Assembly: GCF_051622035.1 (NCBI RefSeq)
Contig: NC_135365.1
Location: 9,714,001-9,778,000 of the forward strand
From: Arctopsyche grandis
Taxonomy: Eukaryota > Arthropoda > Insecta > Trichoptera > Hydropsychidae
Direction of reading: 5' to 3'
DNA: 64,000 bases
A program made the position numbers and the translations under genes. The notes below the pieces were generated by a model that was given only the letters and a program-made list of their open reading frames with translations, had not been told where the DNA came from and made no database searches. Below, in pieces: positions 11,201-21,000 of the stretch (within the stretch, counting starts at the first letter, position 1; every line of letters begins with the position of its first letter).

Positions 11201-14200
11201 TGATTTGTTTTTAAAATGTAATTGATTCATTGTTATTCATTTGCAGGTCAATGTTAATAATACAAGTATCGAGCTGTCCAAACAAAACATCAACCGCTTC
11301 GTTAGAATTTTATTTCCCCCCAATCCGGAAGTCCTAAGCCGGATGTGCAAACAGGGCTTCGACGATGCGCTTAGGTTTTTACACAGAAATAATCTTATAT
11401 CTTGCACACGTTGCCTCTCAGTACAGTCGACGTTTGAAATCCAAGACACCCTCGACGATTCCATGGACTACGATCCGGAATGTGTCGAATGCAAAAATCA
11501 CAGACAAGTATGTTCGAATTCATATATTTGTATAGATATTAAAACTATGCGTATTTGTTACTAATACAGAATCATTCTTCCAGGAAGCTTTAATGGCTAA
11601 TTTACCCGATACGGTCGTGACCGTGTTACAGAATGCCATCGATTCCGCCAACAAAGGAATTGTAAACTGGGTATTTAAACATCGCAGTATGAAAATCTTA
11701 TCCCTTTTGACTATTCCTTGCACACTGCCTGTTGACATTGTGTATGCTACGTTTACAAAGTGAGTTTACATTAAAGAAAAATCACCTCATAATATTGTAT
11801 TATAGTTTGAGCATCAAAATATATCATTTTATGCAGATTATATGCACAATTTAACTTTCTCTAGCCTTAAGCTAGTGCAATGCATTCATTATAAAGACTA
11901 TATTGTGTGTTTAGCATGATCGGTACGTCAATTGAATCGTACACACTTCAGTACAAGGTTTTGGGAAATTGTATGGTTTCCAAACGAGGATGTAAGAAAC
12001 ATAGAACCGTTAGCAAAAGGTAAACAATTGTTTACAATCAATCGTCTAATGTCGGGTTAATGGTTTTGTTTGTCCACTGTCGGTAGCGGGAAAATTGTTG
12101 TATCATACGGACGTGTATTTGACATGCAATGCTTGTCGTATTCATTGCGTTATTTGTTTGTCTTTGTTAACGGTTTTATGAAACGCTGCTTGTTATGTTT
12201 GTGCATATATTCTGGCATAATTCGATATTCTGTGTTCAAATTTACTGTCGTGTTTGAATCTAAATGACGTGTTTTCTGCAGGTTATTAGCATGTCGACCA
12301 AAAATGAATTTATCATTGTCGGCAGTGTGCAAGGCGATTCTCAAACAGGCTCAAGCAAGTTCTTGGGTGTCGGATAATTGGCATCCGCCACTCTCTCATT
12401 CACCGGCTCCCATGTCAGAACCTCAGTATCTACCTAGGTGATTATTTTTACATCGATCTCACCGTTTTGAAGATGCATTTTGTATTAATCGTTGTGTTGT
12501 ATTTCAAAGGCATTCAAATGTATCGAGACTCGGTGCGATAGACAGTAGTATAGGAACAAATATCACAACTCAAGATTTCATATTAGAAGATGACACGTTC
12601 GAACAAATTCTCCAAGTGACCAATCATCATGATGCAATCATGGCATACTACTATATGGATGAAAATGATAAGGTATAATTTTTAAAATTTTATAAATTTG
12701 AAATATTTCTTCACTTTATTACAATCTTTACCAAGTTTATTAAGACTAATCAATGTTTACTAAATTTGACCAACTGAATTCGAATATGACAATGATTTTT
12801 GGTAGTTTGTTCTCGTTTATGAGATAAAAGCGTTTAAAAAATGCGCAATTTTTACAAATTTTGGGCTTTTGCAGTCTTTAACTAGTATTGCTGTGCCAAA
12901 AGCGAGTATTGGAATCAATAGTCAGATTATTTTTCTATTGATTTTTTTTAATAACATTGCATAATGTAATTTAAAATTATTTACCCTTCGGATTCAGATA
13001 AAAAAATGTATTGATATTGAAAACCAATCCTTGTAAAAGTAGTGAAATATAAAACTGACCCAATAAATGCATGATAGCTCGGGAAAAAAATGTTTTTTGA
13101 CTATAAAAATTTACTAGATAATTAATTATACGTATTTTAAAGCAATAAACAATCACAATCAATAAAAATAACATCTGACTATTGATTCCAATACTCACTT
13201 TTGACACATCAATACTAGATTTTGTATTAAAGACTGCTAAATCCAATAATCTGAAAACATTACGTATTTCTTAAAGCCCTTATCGCAAATGAGAGCAAGC
13301 CAACTAAAATCGTCGTCATATTTAAATTCAGTGGGTCAAACTTAGTAAAGATTGATTAATCTCCGCTCCGGTAAGCAACAAACGTGATATTTTTGTAGCT
13401 CAGTGTGTTATTATTAAAAAATAAGACACTCTTCTTGAGCTTACTTAAATTGAAATGTGGAATTCCATAACCGATGTCGATCTTCGAAAGGTGCAAAGGT
13501 TTAATCGAAAAAAGCAAATTCATTTCGCACATTGTCGTTACGAAATATATTGAAATTTTTTGCATACTGATGAAATGTGTCGACTTTTGTTGTTGAAAAC
13601 AATGCTCGATTTATGTATTCGAATCAAACAATGATATAATATAACGAAAAAAAAACTGTCAAATGTGTCACGAATCTTATCACAGTACAAATTCCAGCAC
13701 TTAATCTTGCAGCATTCCTACATCCATTCAATTTTTTATGCATATTTTATCTGCACACCAGTAGCAACACAAAGCAATTGTGCAACATTGAATATGCGTA
13801 TGCTTTGTTTCAGGTGAAAATAACCGAAATATACGACGTCACCAACGCCGAAATCGAAAATTTCCAATCACCACTGGAAAGAGACGCCAACGGCCAGCTG
13901 GAATTCGACAACGATTGGGACGATGATCAAATAAACTTATGCGATAATGGTGCGTACCGAATTTAAACACTCGTACACGTGTCTAATCACCATCTGATGA
14001 CTGATTAATCATACGTTTATTTTACAGAATTGGAAGGCATGATAGATATGACACTGGATGAAAAACACATCTTGTCAGATCCGGAGAGCGAATGGGACAA
14101 CGGCAAATCGTCGGTGTTTTCGACCGAAGACGAAGATTCGGACAGACCCGAGTCCGATCAACCACAGGCAAGACACGCCAGCAAGGTGCCGATCTCGTGG

Positions 14201-14212
14201 ACCCAACACTGA
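5235..14212 (+). CDS. bmm: Brummer-type patatin-like triglyceride lipase (PNPLA2/ATGL)
   Basis: Lipid-droplet lipase that hydrolyses stored triacylglycerol. Nine exons join in correct phase: 5235-5394, 10469-10701, 10985-11173, 11247-11507, 11584-11759, 12282-12437, 12510-12672, 13814-13949 and 14028-14212, giving 552 residues (fly Brummer and human PNPLA2 are about 505). The patatin domain fills residues 5 to about 180: oxyanion loop GCGFLG at 7-12, nucleophile elbow GASAG with Ser38, and catalytic Asp157 in [21 protein letters not shown] and the [11 protein letters not shown] segment are Brummer/PNPLA2 hallmarks. The C-terminus after about residue 410 is acidic and poorly conserved, which explains the extra length. 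The ATG at 5235 was chosen because it starts directly with MNLSFAGCG, as in the family. Intron 1 is 5.1 kb and full of transposons. Confidence 0.97.
5525..5615. repeat. CACAC(A/C) microsatellite
   Basis: Low-complexity run of ACACGACACACC followed by repeated CACACCACA units, starting 130 bp after the Brummer exon 1 donor. Upstream is CTCTCACTCKCACTC low-complexity sequence. Simple repeat with no coding sense. Confidence 0.9.
5829..6191. mobile_element. MITE with GCAGAGAAATGTTATAATAATAGAAG ends, copy 1
   Basis: About 360 bp with inverted ends of roughly 25 bp; the right end reads CTTCTATTATTATAACATTTCTCTGC. A second copy in opposite orientation lies at 63437-63806 and shares long internal blocks such as TCTTGCGAGTAATATAAACA and CATCAAATACGACTGATGC. 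Apparent ORFs here are not conserved between the two copies in coding fashion. Superfamily unknown. Confidence 0.7.
6885..6965. repeat. 28-bp tandem repeat, about 2.8 units
   Basis: Nearly perfect tandem copies of a unit containing CGTTTTTCATATAGCAATATCGA. It sits in Brummer intron 1. The copies are almost identical, so the expansion is young. Confidence 0.9.
7514..7707. repeat. 97-bp direct tandem duplication
   Basis: Two consecutive copies (7514-7610 and 7611-7707) of a unit starting GCATNTTTTACAGTTTCGAT and ending ATTAAAATGATCATA. They differ at only a few positions. No coding content. Confidence 0.9.
7951..8083. mobile_element. 133-bp hairpin MITE, duplication CTTATGAT
   Basis: Starts TAGAGGTAGGATAG and ends CTATCCTACCTCTA-like (TTATCCTACCTCTA), folding into a long hairpin with internal arms TGTTGTAAATCC / GCATTTACAACA. 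It is flanked by CTTATGAT at 7943-7950 and 8084-8091. Length and ends match the copies at 45949, 59618, 38107 and 56442. The 8-bp duplication suggests the hAT or P superfamily; the autonomous partner is not in this window. Confidence 0.88.
8092..8233. mobile_element. second 133-bp-family MITE abutting the first
   Basis: Starts TAGTGGTCGGATCCACAG and ends ATCCGCAGTCTA, with the family core TTTATTGTTCAATTGTTGTAAA. It is followed by CTTATGAT at 8234-8241. It therefore shares the middle CTTATGAT (8084-8091) with the preceding element, giving three copies of the same 8-bp target around two elements. The interior is more divergent than in the first copy. Confidence 0.8.
8962..9472. mobile_element. 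MITE with AGGGCGAAAACACACTGAGT ends, interrupted
   Basis: The left end AGGCGAAAACACACTGAG and right end CTCAGTGTTTTTTCGCCCT are inverted repeats. It shares the internal motif CCCCTGGAGTGTTTTCGG and AGTTGCACGTGCAGAATGC-type sequence with copies at 48429-48713 and 35774-36013. A separate 8-bp-TSD element (9187-9404) has inserted into it, so its native length is about 285 bp. Confidence 0.8.
9187..9404. mobile_element. hAT-like MITE, duplication ACACCCAC, nested
   Basis: Terminal inverted repeats CAGTGGCGGCTCGT and ACGAGCTGCCACTG are flanked by exact ACACCCAC at 9179-9186 and 9405-9412. It sits inside the older MITE 8962-9472. CAG...CTG ends with an 8-bp duplication are the hAT signature. It contains an internal partial repeat (CCCTCCCAGTATAGTAC twice). 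Confidence 0.92.
10196..10440. mobile_element. dispersed repeat next to Brummer exon 2 acceptor, copy 1
   Basis: About 240 bp is similar to 23772-23996 in an Arrow intron. Shared blocks include AGACGGTGACGTTTAATAGCTA and ATATTTGACTTTCCGCCAC-type sequence, with GGCTTTTCTATGTTT at the start. It ends about 28 bases before the exon 2 splice acceptor, so the polypyrimidine tract lies just outside the repeat. Class unknown; no coding capacity seen. Confidence 0.75.
12871..13237. mobile_element. inverted-repeat element in Brummer intron 7
   Basis: The left arm has GCAGTCTTTAACTAGTATTG followed by GAGTATTGGAATCAATAGTC. The right arm has GACTATTGATTCCAATACTC, then CAATACTAG and TTAAAGACTGC. The arms are about 45-60 bp with an AT-rich middle. 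The target duplication could not be fixed. Probable MITE. Confidence 0.7.
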
Positions 14213-14866
14213 TGAACCTATTAGAATTTGTTATTGTTATATATGACCGATGCGACACAGGGTTTACGTAGATGTACTTTTCGATGTTAGAAAATATTTA
14301 ATTTGCAATTGCACCGATCGTGCAAGCGATTGAGTGTATACAATTGAAAGTCGCGATCGGAAGAGAATTTTCAACGATTCAGTCGAAGAATGGGGATGGA
14401 TCCTTTTGCTGAATTGTGTTCTTCGTCGCCGTAAAGATATTTAACTTTTGAGATGACGACTCTTTCCAGATTGTGCACTGCATTTGTGATGATGATATTA
14501 TCATCGTGCGGAACTTTGGATGTTTGAATGTGATATTACCGAAAAGAAAGTTGTAAAATTACACAATATTGTGACTTAGATCTTATATAGTTTATTAAGT
14601 TAGCTGTATGTGATTGCACAAATGCAATGATATTTATTTTTATATTATTTTATATGAAAAAAATCTATATTTTAACTCTAAATCAACTTCCCCAAGAGTC
14701 TACATATACATAAATGAGGAAGTTTAACATTCTCTATTTTTTTATATTGTTTAGAATTAAAGTATATATATATAAAATGAAGAAAAAATAAAATTAACTA
14801 TTTAAATTATTTCTTGTTTTTTTATTCGAATCACTATCATTACTGCTAAATATTAATAATAAATAT
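14213..14866. other. Brummer 3' UTR and convergent 3' intergenic space
   Basis: A 654-bp gap between the Brummer stop (14212) and the CRIF1 stop on the other strand (14867). It is AT-rich with no coding potential. An AATAAA for Brummer is at 14787-14792. On the - strand, AATAAA overlaps the CRIF1 stop codon region and another lies near 14820-14826. The two transcripts probably end within a few tens of bases of each other or overlap. Confidence 0.7.
14787..14792 (+). terminator. poly(A) signal for Brummer
   Basis: AATAAA about 575 bases after the Brummer stop codon, in AT-rich sequence. It is the first canonical signal seen after the stop. Confidence 0.6.
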
Positions 14867-15957
14867 TTATTTGATCTCGGCGTTCTTTTCTTGTAATTTT
14901 TTAATCATTAAACTGTCTCTAGCTGCTAATTTGGCCGCCCTATCAGCCTTCTTTTGCTGTTTTTCTTTCTCGACTAATAAATTTTGGAAGCGTTCATCCT
15001 TGGGATTCATTTTAAATCCAAAATGTCGTCTCACTTCTTCAATCAGTTTCTCTTTCTTTGCCTGAAAAGATTATTACAAGTTAACAAAATCATACAAATT
15101 AACTACATTTGTCAATGAAGCGAGCATACAAACCTTTGCAGCGTTAGCTAAGGCTTCTTTTTTATCGACTCGTTCTTTTAATTCTCTTCTCCATTGATTT
15201 AATTTCAACAATCTGTCTTCTATTGTTTTTTGTCGCAACCTTATACGTTCTTCTATATATAATCTTCGATCCTCTGCTACTTTTAACATTTTTTGTAAAG
15301 AAAATGGATGTGTTATTCTTTCCTTTTCTTTTTTGTCTTTCAATGCGTTTGTTGTCATCCAACAAATTTCTATAAAAAAATGCATAATATCATTCAAAAG
15401 ATCTAATAAACCACAAACGATTGATATATAAAGTTATTTAAAAAAAACTTACACACTTAAAAGGTTAACAAAAAGACATGGTAAATGCTATTCATTTTTT
15501 TTTTTTAATTAGAAGCTTTAAAAATAAAAGAATATAGATTTAATTCTAATTGACTCGTAGTGAGTAATATACGACAACAAAATATGAATCCTGTGGCATA
15601 TATTATAACTATTCAATATTGAAATTAGTAGGTGAATTAATTACTGGGATCGATTTTGCTCTGGACTCCATAGGTGCCGTATAACTTCTGCTGATATTTG
15701 AGCGTGTCGTGCAACCAATGGACGCGGTGCACGTACGGGGGCTTTTCGTGCAGCTGTCTCCGGTGGTAGGGCTTCAAGTTGGATCTGTTGCGGATTTGAA
15801 AGATTCGGTGTTGAGTCTCATTCGGGGAAATCATTTCCATTTTCGTATCCGCCAACATTTCGGGGGTGACCACTTCTTTGGAGAAGCCACGAATTGCCAT
15901 CGCAGGCCAACCGCTCACGCTCGCTATCCATGATCTGCCAATCTTCAGACACAACAT
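14867..15957 (-). CDS. mitochondrial large-subunit ribosomal protein mL64 (CRIF1/GADD45GIP1)
   Basis: Component of the mitochondrial ribosome large subunit, near the peptide exit. Three exons on the minus strand: 15957-15645, 15369-15134 and 15061-14867 (TAA), 247 residues in all (human is 222). The N-terminus (MLCLKIGRSWIASVSGWPAM) is basic and hydrophobic, as for a mitochondrial presequence. Exon 1 ends in the conserved LKYQQKLYGTYGVQSKIDP, equivalent to the family's RYGAASGV region, and splices to KICW. The long charged helix of exon 2 and FGFKMNPKDERFQ in exon 3 match the CRIF1 core and its coiled-coil tail. Reading through exon 1 hits a stop at 15637, so the splice at 15645 is needed. 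It converges on Brummer. Confidence 0.93.
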
Positions 15958-16346
15958 CTTACCGATGCCCGAATGTCACACCGACATAACCTAACTTCTC
16001 GATCATAAAACACTTTTTATTGACCATAGCTACCACTATTTCATTTGTGTTATTATCAGTAGGATACTTATCTTTAATTAGTAAAATGTTAACAATCAAT
16101 AGCAAAGAGAAACACTAAAATCGTTGTTCATTCGGAATAAAATAATACATAATCGACAATTCACAATAAATTAATATATTGCCATCAACTAATAATAAAC
16201 AGGAGCACCATAAAGGTCACAAGGAGTATCTATTCAACAATAATTACAGAGTTCTCAAATCGTGGTGTTTCCTCTATTATCTGTTTAATTCATTTTAACC
16301 ATAGTGCAATGACAAGTTGTTTCAAATCGAAACTAATGTATAATAT
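15958..16346. other. intergenic, no gene seen
   Basis: 5' flank of the CRIF1 gene, AT-rich. No coding exon or clear promoter element was recognised before the solo LTR that starts at 16347. Confidence 0.5.
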
Positions 16347-17116
16347 TGTAGGCGGGGTAGGTAAGTGTTGACCGTATCCCGGCCTAACGAAACACTGTTG
16401 TGCTAGTTTTATAAAGTTTTATTGTTTGCCTATGGTTGTACAAAGGTATGGTATTTGTGGGCAAAAGTATGTCGTTCAGCGGTCTCTGGATATGGTAGAG
16501 TGTCGCTGGCTCGGCATTCAGCTATGTTCAGAAGGTCTCTGGATGCGGCAGTGTGTTGCTGGCTCGTTGTTCGGCTATGTTCGGAAGGTCTCTGGATACG
16601 GCAGTGTGTTGCTGGCTCGTCCGGCTGGTTGATCTTCCAAGTCCGCGTAGTGTAGTGGTGGCTGGTCAGGAGCTGTATGTTGACTGGTCTGCTGTTGTGT
16701 GTCGACGCTTGCTGCTGTGGGTCGACTGGCGTTGTTTGGGTTGTACCTCCTTTTATAGTGTTTCTGGAATCGCCTGACCGATGGTGGTGGTTTGTTGATG
16801 CGTAAGAAAGGAATGCACTGTTGTCGAGGCGTAGAATTTTCTGGAACGCTTGATGGAAGTGGTTATTGATGCGTGCGAGCATTTAGTTGTTGATGCGTAC
16901 AAGAGGAATGCACTTTTGTCGAGGCGTAGTATTTTCTGGAATGCTTGATGGAAGTGGTTGTACGAGCATTTAGTTATTGATGCGTACAAGGGGAATTTGC
17001 TTTCGTCGAGGCGTAGTATTTTCTGGAATGCTTGGCGCTGTTCCGCTCGATGTATTTTGTTGTTGCGGAATATTCTCGAAGGTTTCGATGACGATGACGA
17101 CGACGAGATTCCTACA
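16347..17116. mobile_element. solo LTR with 4-bp duplication ATAT
   Basis: Starts TGTAGGCGGGG and ends GATTCCTACA (inverted TGTAGG/CCTACA). It is flanked by ATAT at 16343-16346 and 17117-17120, the pattern left by Ty3/gypsy-like integration. Length is 770 bp. The first 60 bp resemble the LTR at 3512 (GACCGTATCCCGGCCTA). The body holds two internal tandem arrays, so the apparent ORFs on both strands are repeat artefacts. No gag/pol is present. Confidence 0.85.
16481..17035. repeat. two minisatellites inside the solo LTR
   Basis: Array 1 (16481-16625) has a 53-bp unit starting GGTCTCTGGATA, repeated about 2.8 times at 16481, 16534 and 16587. Array 2 (16795-17035) has a unit of about 90-95 bp starting TTGATGCGTACAAG and containing GTCGAGGCGTAGTATTTTCT, repeated three times at 16795, 16890 and 16978. 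Confidence 0.88.
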
Positions 17117-17535
17117 ATATGTACTATATAGAAATTTATTTATAAATTTAAAATTATAATCAAATAGTGGTGACAATAAAAGTCAATATCTGAGAAACTG
17201 TCTCAAAACTAATATTGATGTAATAAATATACAAATCTGAACAGTAGTTCCACAGAAATGCTTGAAATAATACAACGTATGATTCAGTGGCGAGACTACA
17301 GGAACGAATCATCGGACTACATATCGTTGATCGAAGGCAAACAAAAATTACATGCATACATACGCGAGATCCGTCATTATAAGCAAGTTAAACTCGCCAG
17401 AAAGATCCAACTCAATTTTAATAATTGCATCTGTACACATCGAAAGGTTACTCGTCATCTGATGTGCAATCTATCATTCGAGAAAACGAGAATTACGTTT
17501 AAAGCTGCCGTTCTGTTAATCTGGCGATTTTAGAG
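17117..17535. other. intergenic, no gene seen
   Basis: A + strand open frame at 17258-17533 encodes a Lys/Arg-rich peptide with no family I recognise and no splice or start context. I treat it as chance. No promoter or repeat was identified. Confidence 0.4.
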
Positions 17536-17539
17536 CGGA

Positions 17540-17690
17540 TGCACCAAACCCCCTAAAATCGGTCACGAGAAAACTGGTTGACCGATTTTAGGGTGTGACC
17601 AGTTTTCTCGTGACCAGTTTTAGTGTGACCGATCTAGAGCAACCGGTTGTCCTGTGATCGGTTAACATTTGACTAGTAATCACCGAGCCC
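17540..17690. mobile_element. palindromic GGTCACGAGAAAACTGGTC repeat, short copy
   Basis: Contains CTAAAATCGGTCACGAGAAAA followed by inverted TTTTCTCGTGACCAGTTTTA, then GTGTGACCGATCTAGAGCAAC and GACTAGTAATCACCGAGCC. It is a shorter relative of the foldback element at 44955-45317. Confidence 0.75.
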
Positions 17691-17879
17691 CGCTATTGAT
17701 ATGATAATTTTCAATCGAGATCTCTCAATTGCTAACAACACGCACATACTGTACTGTTATGAATAATTTAAAAACTTCATCGAAGATTTAGAAGCTCTAT
17801 GATTTTGAGCAGTAATTAAAAGTATTCAGCTTCGGAATGACGCGTAAAACAGAACGATCAGTGATATATAAATCGAAAA

Positions 17880-18048
17880 TCAAGTCTTATCCGAATGGAA
17901 TGCAGTCGGACAAAGGTCGTGTTTGGTGCGCGTTGAGAGCAGCACCTGAGATAGTTGGTGTGGTGTGGTGCGGGCGAGCGAGTGAGCGAGTGCGATTAGC
18001 GGCGCCTCCTGGAGGGCGAAGGCGGGGGCGCGCGAGGGCCGAGAAGAG
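17880..18048 (+). promoter_or_regulatory. GC-rich promoter/5' UTR of Arrow
   Basis: An abrupt rise in GC content in an AT-rich setting directly upstream of the Arrow ATG at 18049, with repeated GCGAGTGAGCGAG and GGGCGAAGGCGGGGGCGCGC. No TATA box is obvious. This looks like a TATA-less housekeeping-type promoter and 5' leader; the start site itself cannot be read. Confidence 0.5.
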
Positions 18049-21000
18049 ATGAGCGGACGGGGCGGGGGAGCGGGAGGGGGAGGGGGAGGGGGGGCACCAC
18101 CTCTGGCCACTCTCCTGGCGTTCGCACTCTTCCTTCAAACTCCTCTGCACTTCCCGACGAACGCCAATGCCGCTGGTAAACAAACATTTCTCCACTCCAC
18201 TCCACTCCACTCTACTCTACACAACACAACACCACACCACGCCCCCCTCCATTCATCCCCTAGCGAAAAGGGGGCGTGGGCGATTTTGACATATCCGTAC
18301 ACTTTCATATTTGTTTACATTTTGGAATGTCGACTGGTACTATATCTACATACATACTACACCGTTTGATAACCATGGGGAAAATAAAAGGAAAAAAATG
18401 GATTGGCAGGAAAAAGTTATCTTGGCTTCGAAACATGCGCATGTGGAACGATATGAGCGCCGAAGAGCTGTTCCGAGCCGCTGAAGACCGATGTGGATAT
18501 ATTCAAATAATCGACGAGGTGGTCGCCAACGTCCGGATGCGGACAAGGCATTAACAAGAAGAAGATATGGGAAAGAAAACTTGTATTATCATTAAAATAC
18601 AAATTAGATATAATCAGTGCTTTAAAAAGCGGTGTTTTAGAACGTTTTTTGTCGAATAAATATGGTGTCGGAACGTCAACCATCTCGGATATAAAAAATT
18701 ACGAAGTGTTCTGATTCTTTAATGTCAGAAGATGGAAGCTCGGAGCGTAAGGTTATGAAAAAATCAGGATATGAATAAGCCGAAGAGTGTATTTTTATGT
18801 GGTTCATTCAAAGACGATCGTCTGGACAGTCAATATCTGGTCCATTATTCAAAAGAACCGCTAATTTTAAACAAAAATCCATAATTGAATCTAAATGCCA
18901 AGCCACAATCTAAAAACTCGGCAGCTAGGAAATTCTGCTATGATTATAAATTCAGAAATTCCGGTGCAAATCAGTCTTTATAAATATTGACACGGATTAC
19001 ACGACCCATGTTCAATGCATTTTTTTTTTCCAATGCTACCTGGAAAGGCTTAGCGGGTAGTATTCTTGTTTAATGCGTTTTTCAGGCCCATGGACTTGTT
19101 GACAAAACGCCGATCGGCGTTGGTCAGCATTCAAAGGGTTAACCCTTTGCCCGCGGCAATACATATACCGAACAAGCCCTGTACGCGGCACCTTTTTCGC
19201 GAATTTGGCAATCGAGTTTTCGACCTTAAATACAGATTTTAATATTTACTCAAGCTAACATATATGTTTAATTAACACAAAGTATTATTTTAAACAATAA
19301 AATACATAATATATCTCGTAGTTTTGGCTTAATTGTCAAATAATCATTCTTCATACAATTGAGACGTATCGTCGCCATTTTTCAACAGACGTGACGTCAC
19401 ATAAACGAGGTTTCAGTATGGTTCCACAAAAAACTAATTTTGACTGGTATATATTCATTTTAAACAAATTGAATAAATGGCATTCAACTCTCAGTAATAT
19501 ATTCAACCAATTTTGAACCTTAAAACAGTTGAAATAGGCGCATATAAGGCTCAAAATACCGTGCAAAGTTCAGAAATTCTTTGGAAGAGAGCCGCGCTAC
19601 AGACTTGTCGCGCAAAGCTTCCATAGAAGACGGCCGCGGGCAAACGGTTAAGGAAAGAAGATTTTATAGAAAAATGAGCAAATGTACCTTCTGGGTGATT
19701 CTAATTTGTACATAAAATAGATAAGTGACTGTTTATTTCACTTATATGTAGAAATATCTGAATATCATAAATTGATAACATATTAATTGACCGGGATCAA
19801 ATAACTAAACATAGTTGTTGTGCGGGAGAGCCAGCCAGTGAGGGTTAATAATATTGAGGATTAATAACTGTCCATAGCCAATCTCTAGTTATTATAATGC
19901 ATTCATTTTATGAATATCATTGTATGAATCCAGATCTGGTATTCATTTCCTCTCGATAGAATTCTTCTCCATAAATGTTTGTGATTCCGTCGTATTTGTG
20001 CAAAATTGTATTGAATTTATTATTTAATTGTGAGCCATTATACGGCAAATTCATATGTGTGTGTATCTTTTATCAATGACTTTGAATTGTATTTTGACCT
20101 TTTTTTTTATCTATTAAGTGCAGACTATTTATCTACATTGAGTGAAAGGTGATAAAAGAATTGTATTCGAAGAATCATATGTATGCATGATAATAATGTA
20201 ATTATTTTTAATTGGATTTTGTTCAAACATTACACACCGAGTAAACAAAACATTTGACCAATCGTATAATAATAGAATTTGCATTATTATGTATGTAATA
20301 TGTTATCGTTGTTTTATTCGAAGGACACCCAAATACGAGTGCAGGACCCACTCTTTTATACACGACCAACAAAGAAGTTCGGGTTACTTATTTATCGCGG
20401 CAGCCCAAGTCAACTGTGATAGTCAAAGGCCTGGAAGAGGGTGCATCCGTAGACTTTTATATGGAAGGCCAATTGTTATGCTGGACCGATAACGTTTTGG
20501 AAACCATAAAATGCATCTCGCACAATGGGACTCAAGCGAGCGATAAAGTGAGTATATTATCTTGTAAACTTCTATATTACACATACTATTTATGATGTCA
20601 AATCTTCCGAGATTAGTATTAATATTATATTTTTTTCATCGCATACAGTTACATGAATCGGAAATAAACAAGATTAGATTAGATAGGAAATAAACAAGTG
20701 GATGATTCACTTTGACCCTGCATATTGACACAATTATCATCGACGTGCATTTGTTGCAAAGATGCCTTTATTTTTTAATACTTTTTAAATCATATGTTCT
20801 TAGCCAAGTCAGGTTTCTATGGCAAAAGACACCACCACTTGCTAACTTGTTTAGAACGTTTATAAAAAGGTCTTTTTAAGCTTTTATATAAATAATACTT
20901 ATTCATCTGAACGCTTCTGGTTTCTTCTTCTTCTTAATGCCTTGTCTGCATCCGGACGTTGGCGACCACCTCGTCGACTATTTGCAGATATCCGCATCGC

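Noticed and set aside
16430-16882. 150-codon minus-strand ORF rich in His/Thr/Ser
   Set aside because: It lies wholly inside the solo LTR and its repeats; the frame reflects 53-bp and 90-bp tandem units rather than a conserved protein.
17887-18210. Minus-strand Pro/Ser-rich ORF
   Set aside because: Antisense shadow of the GC-rich Arrow promoter and signal-peptide exon.
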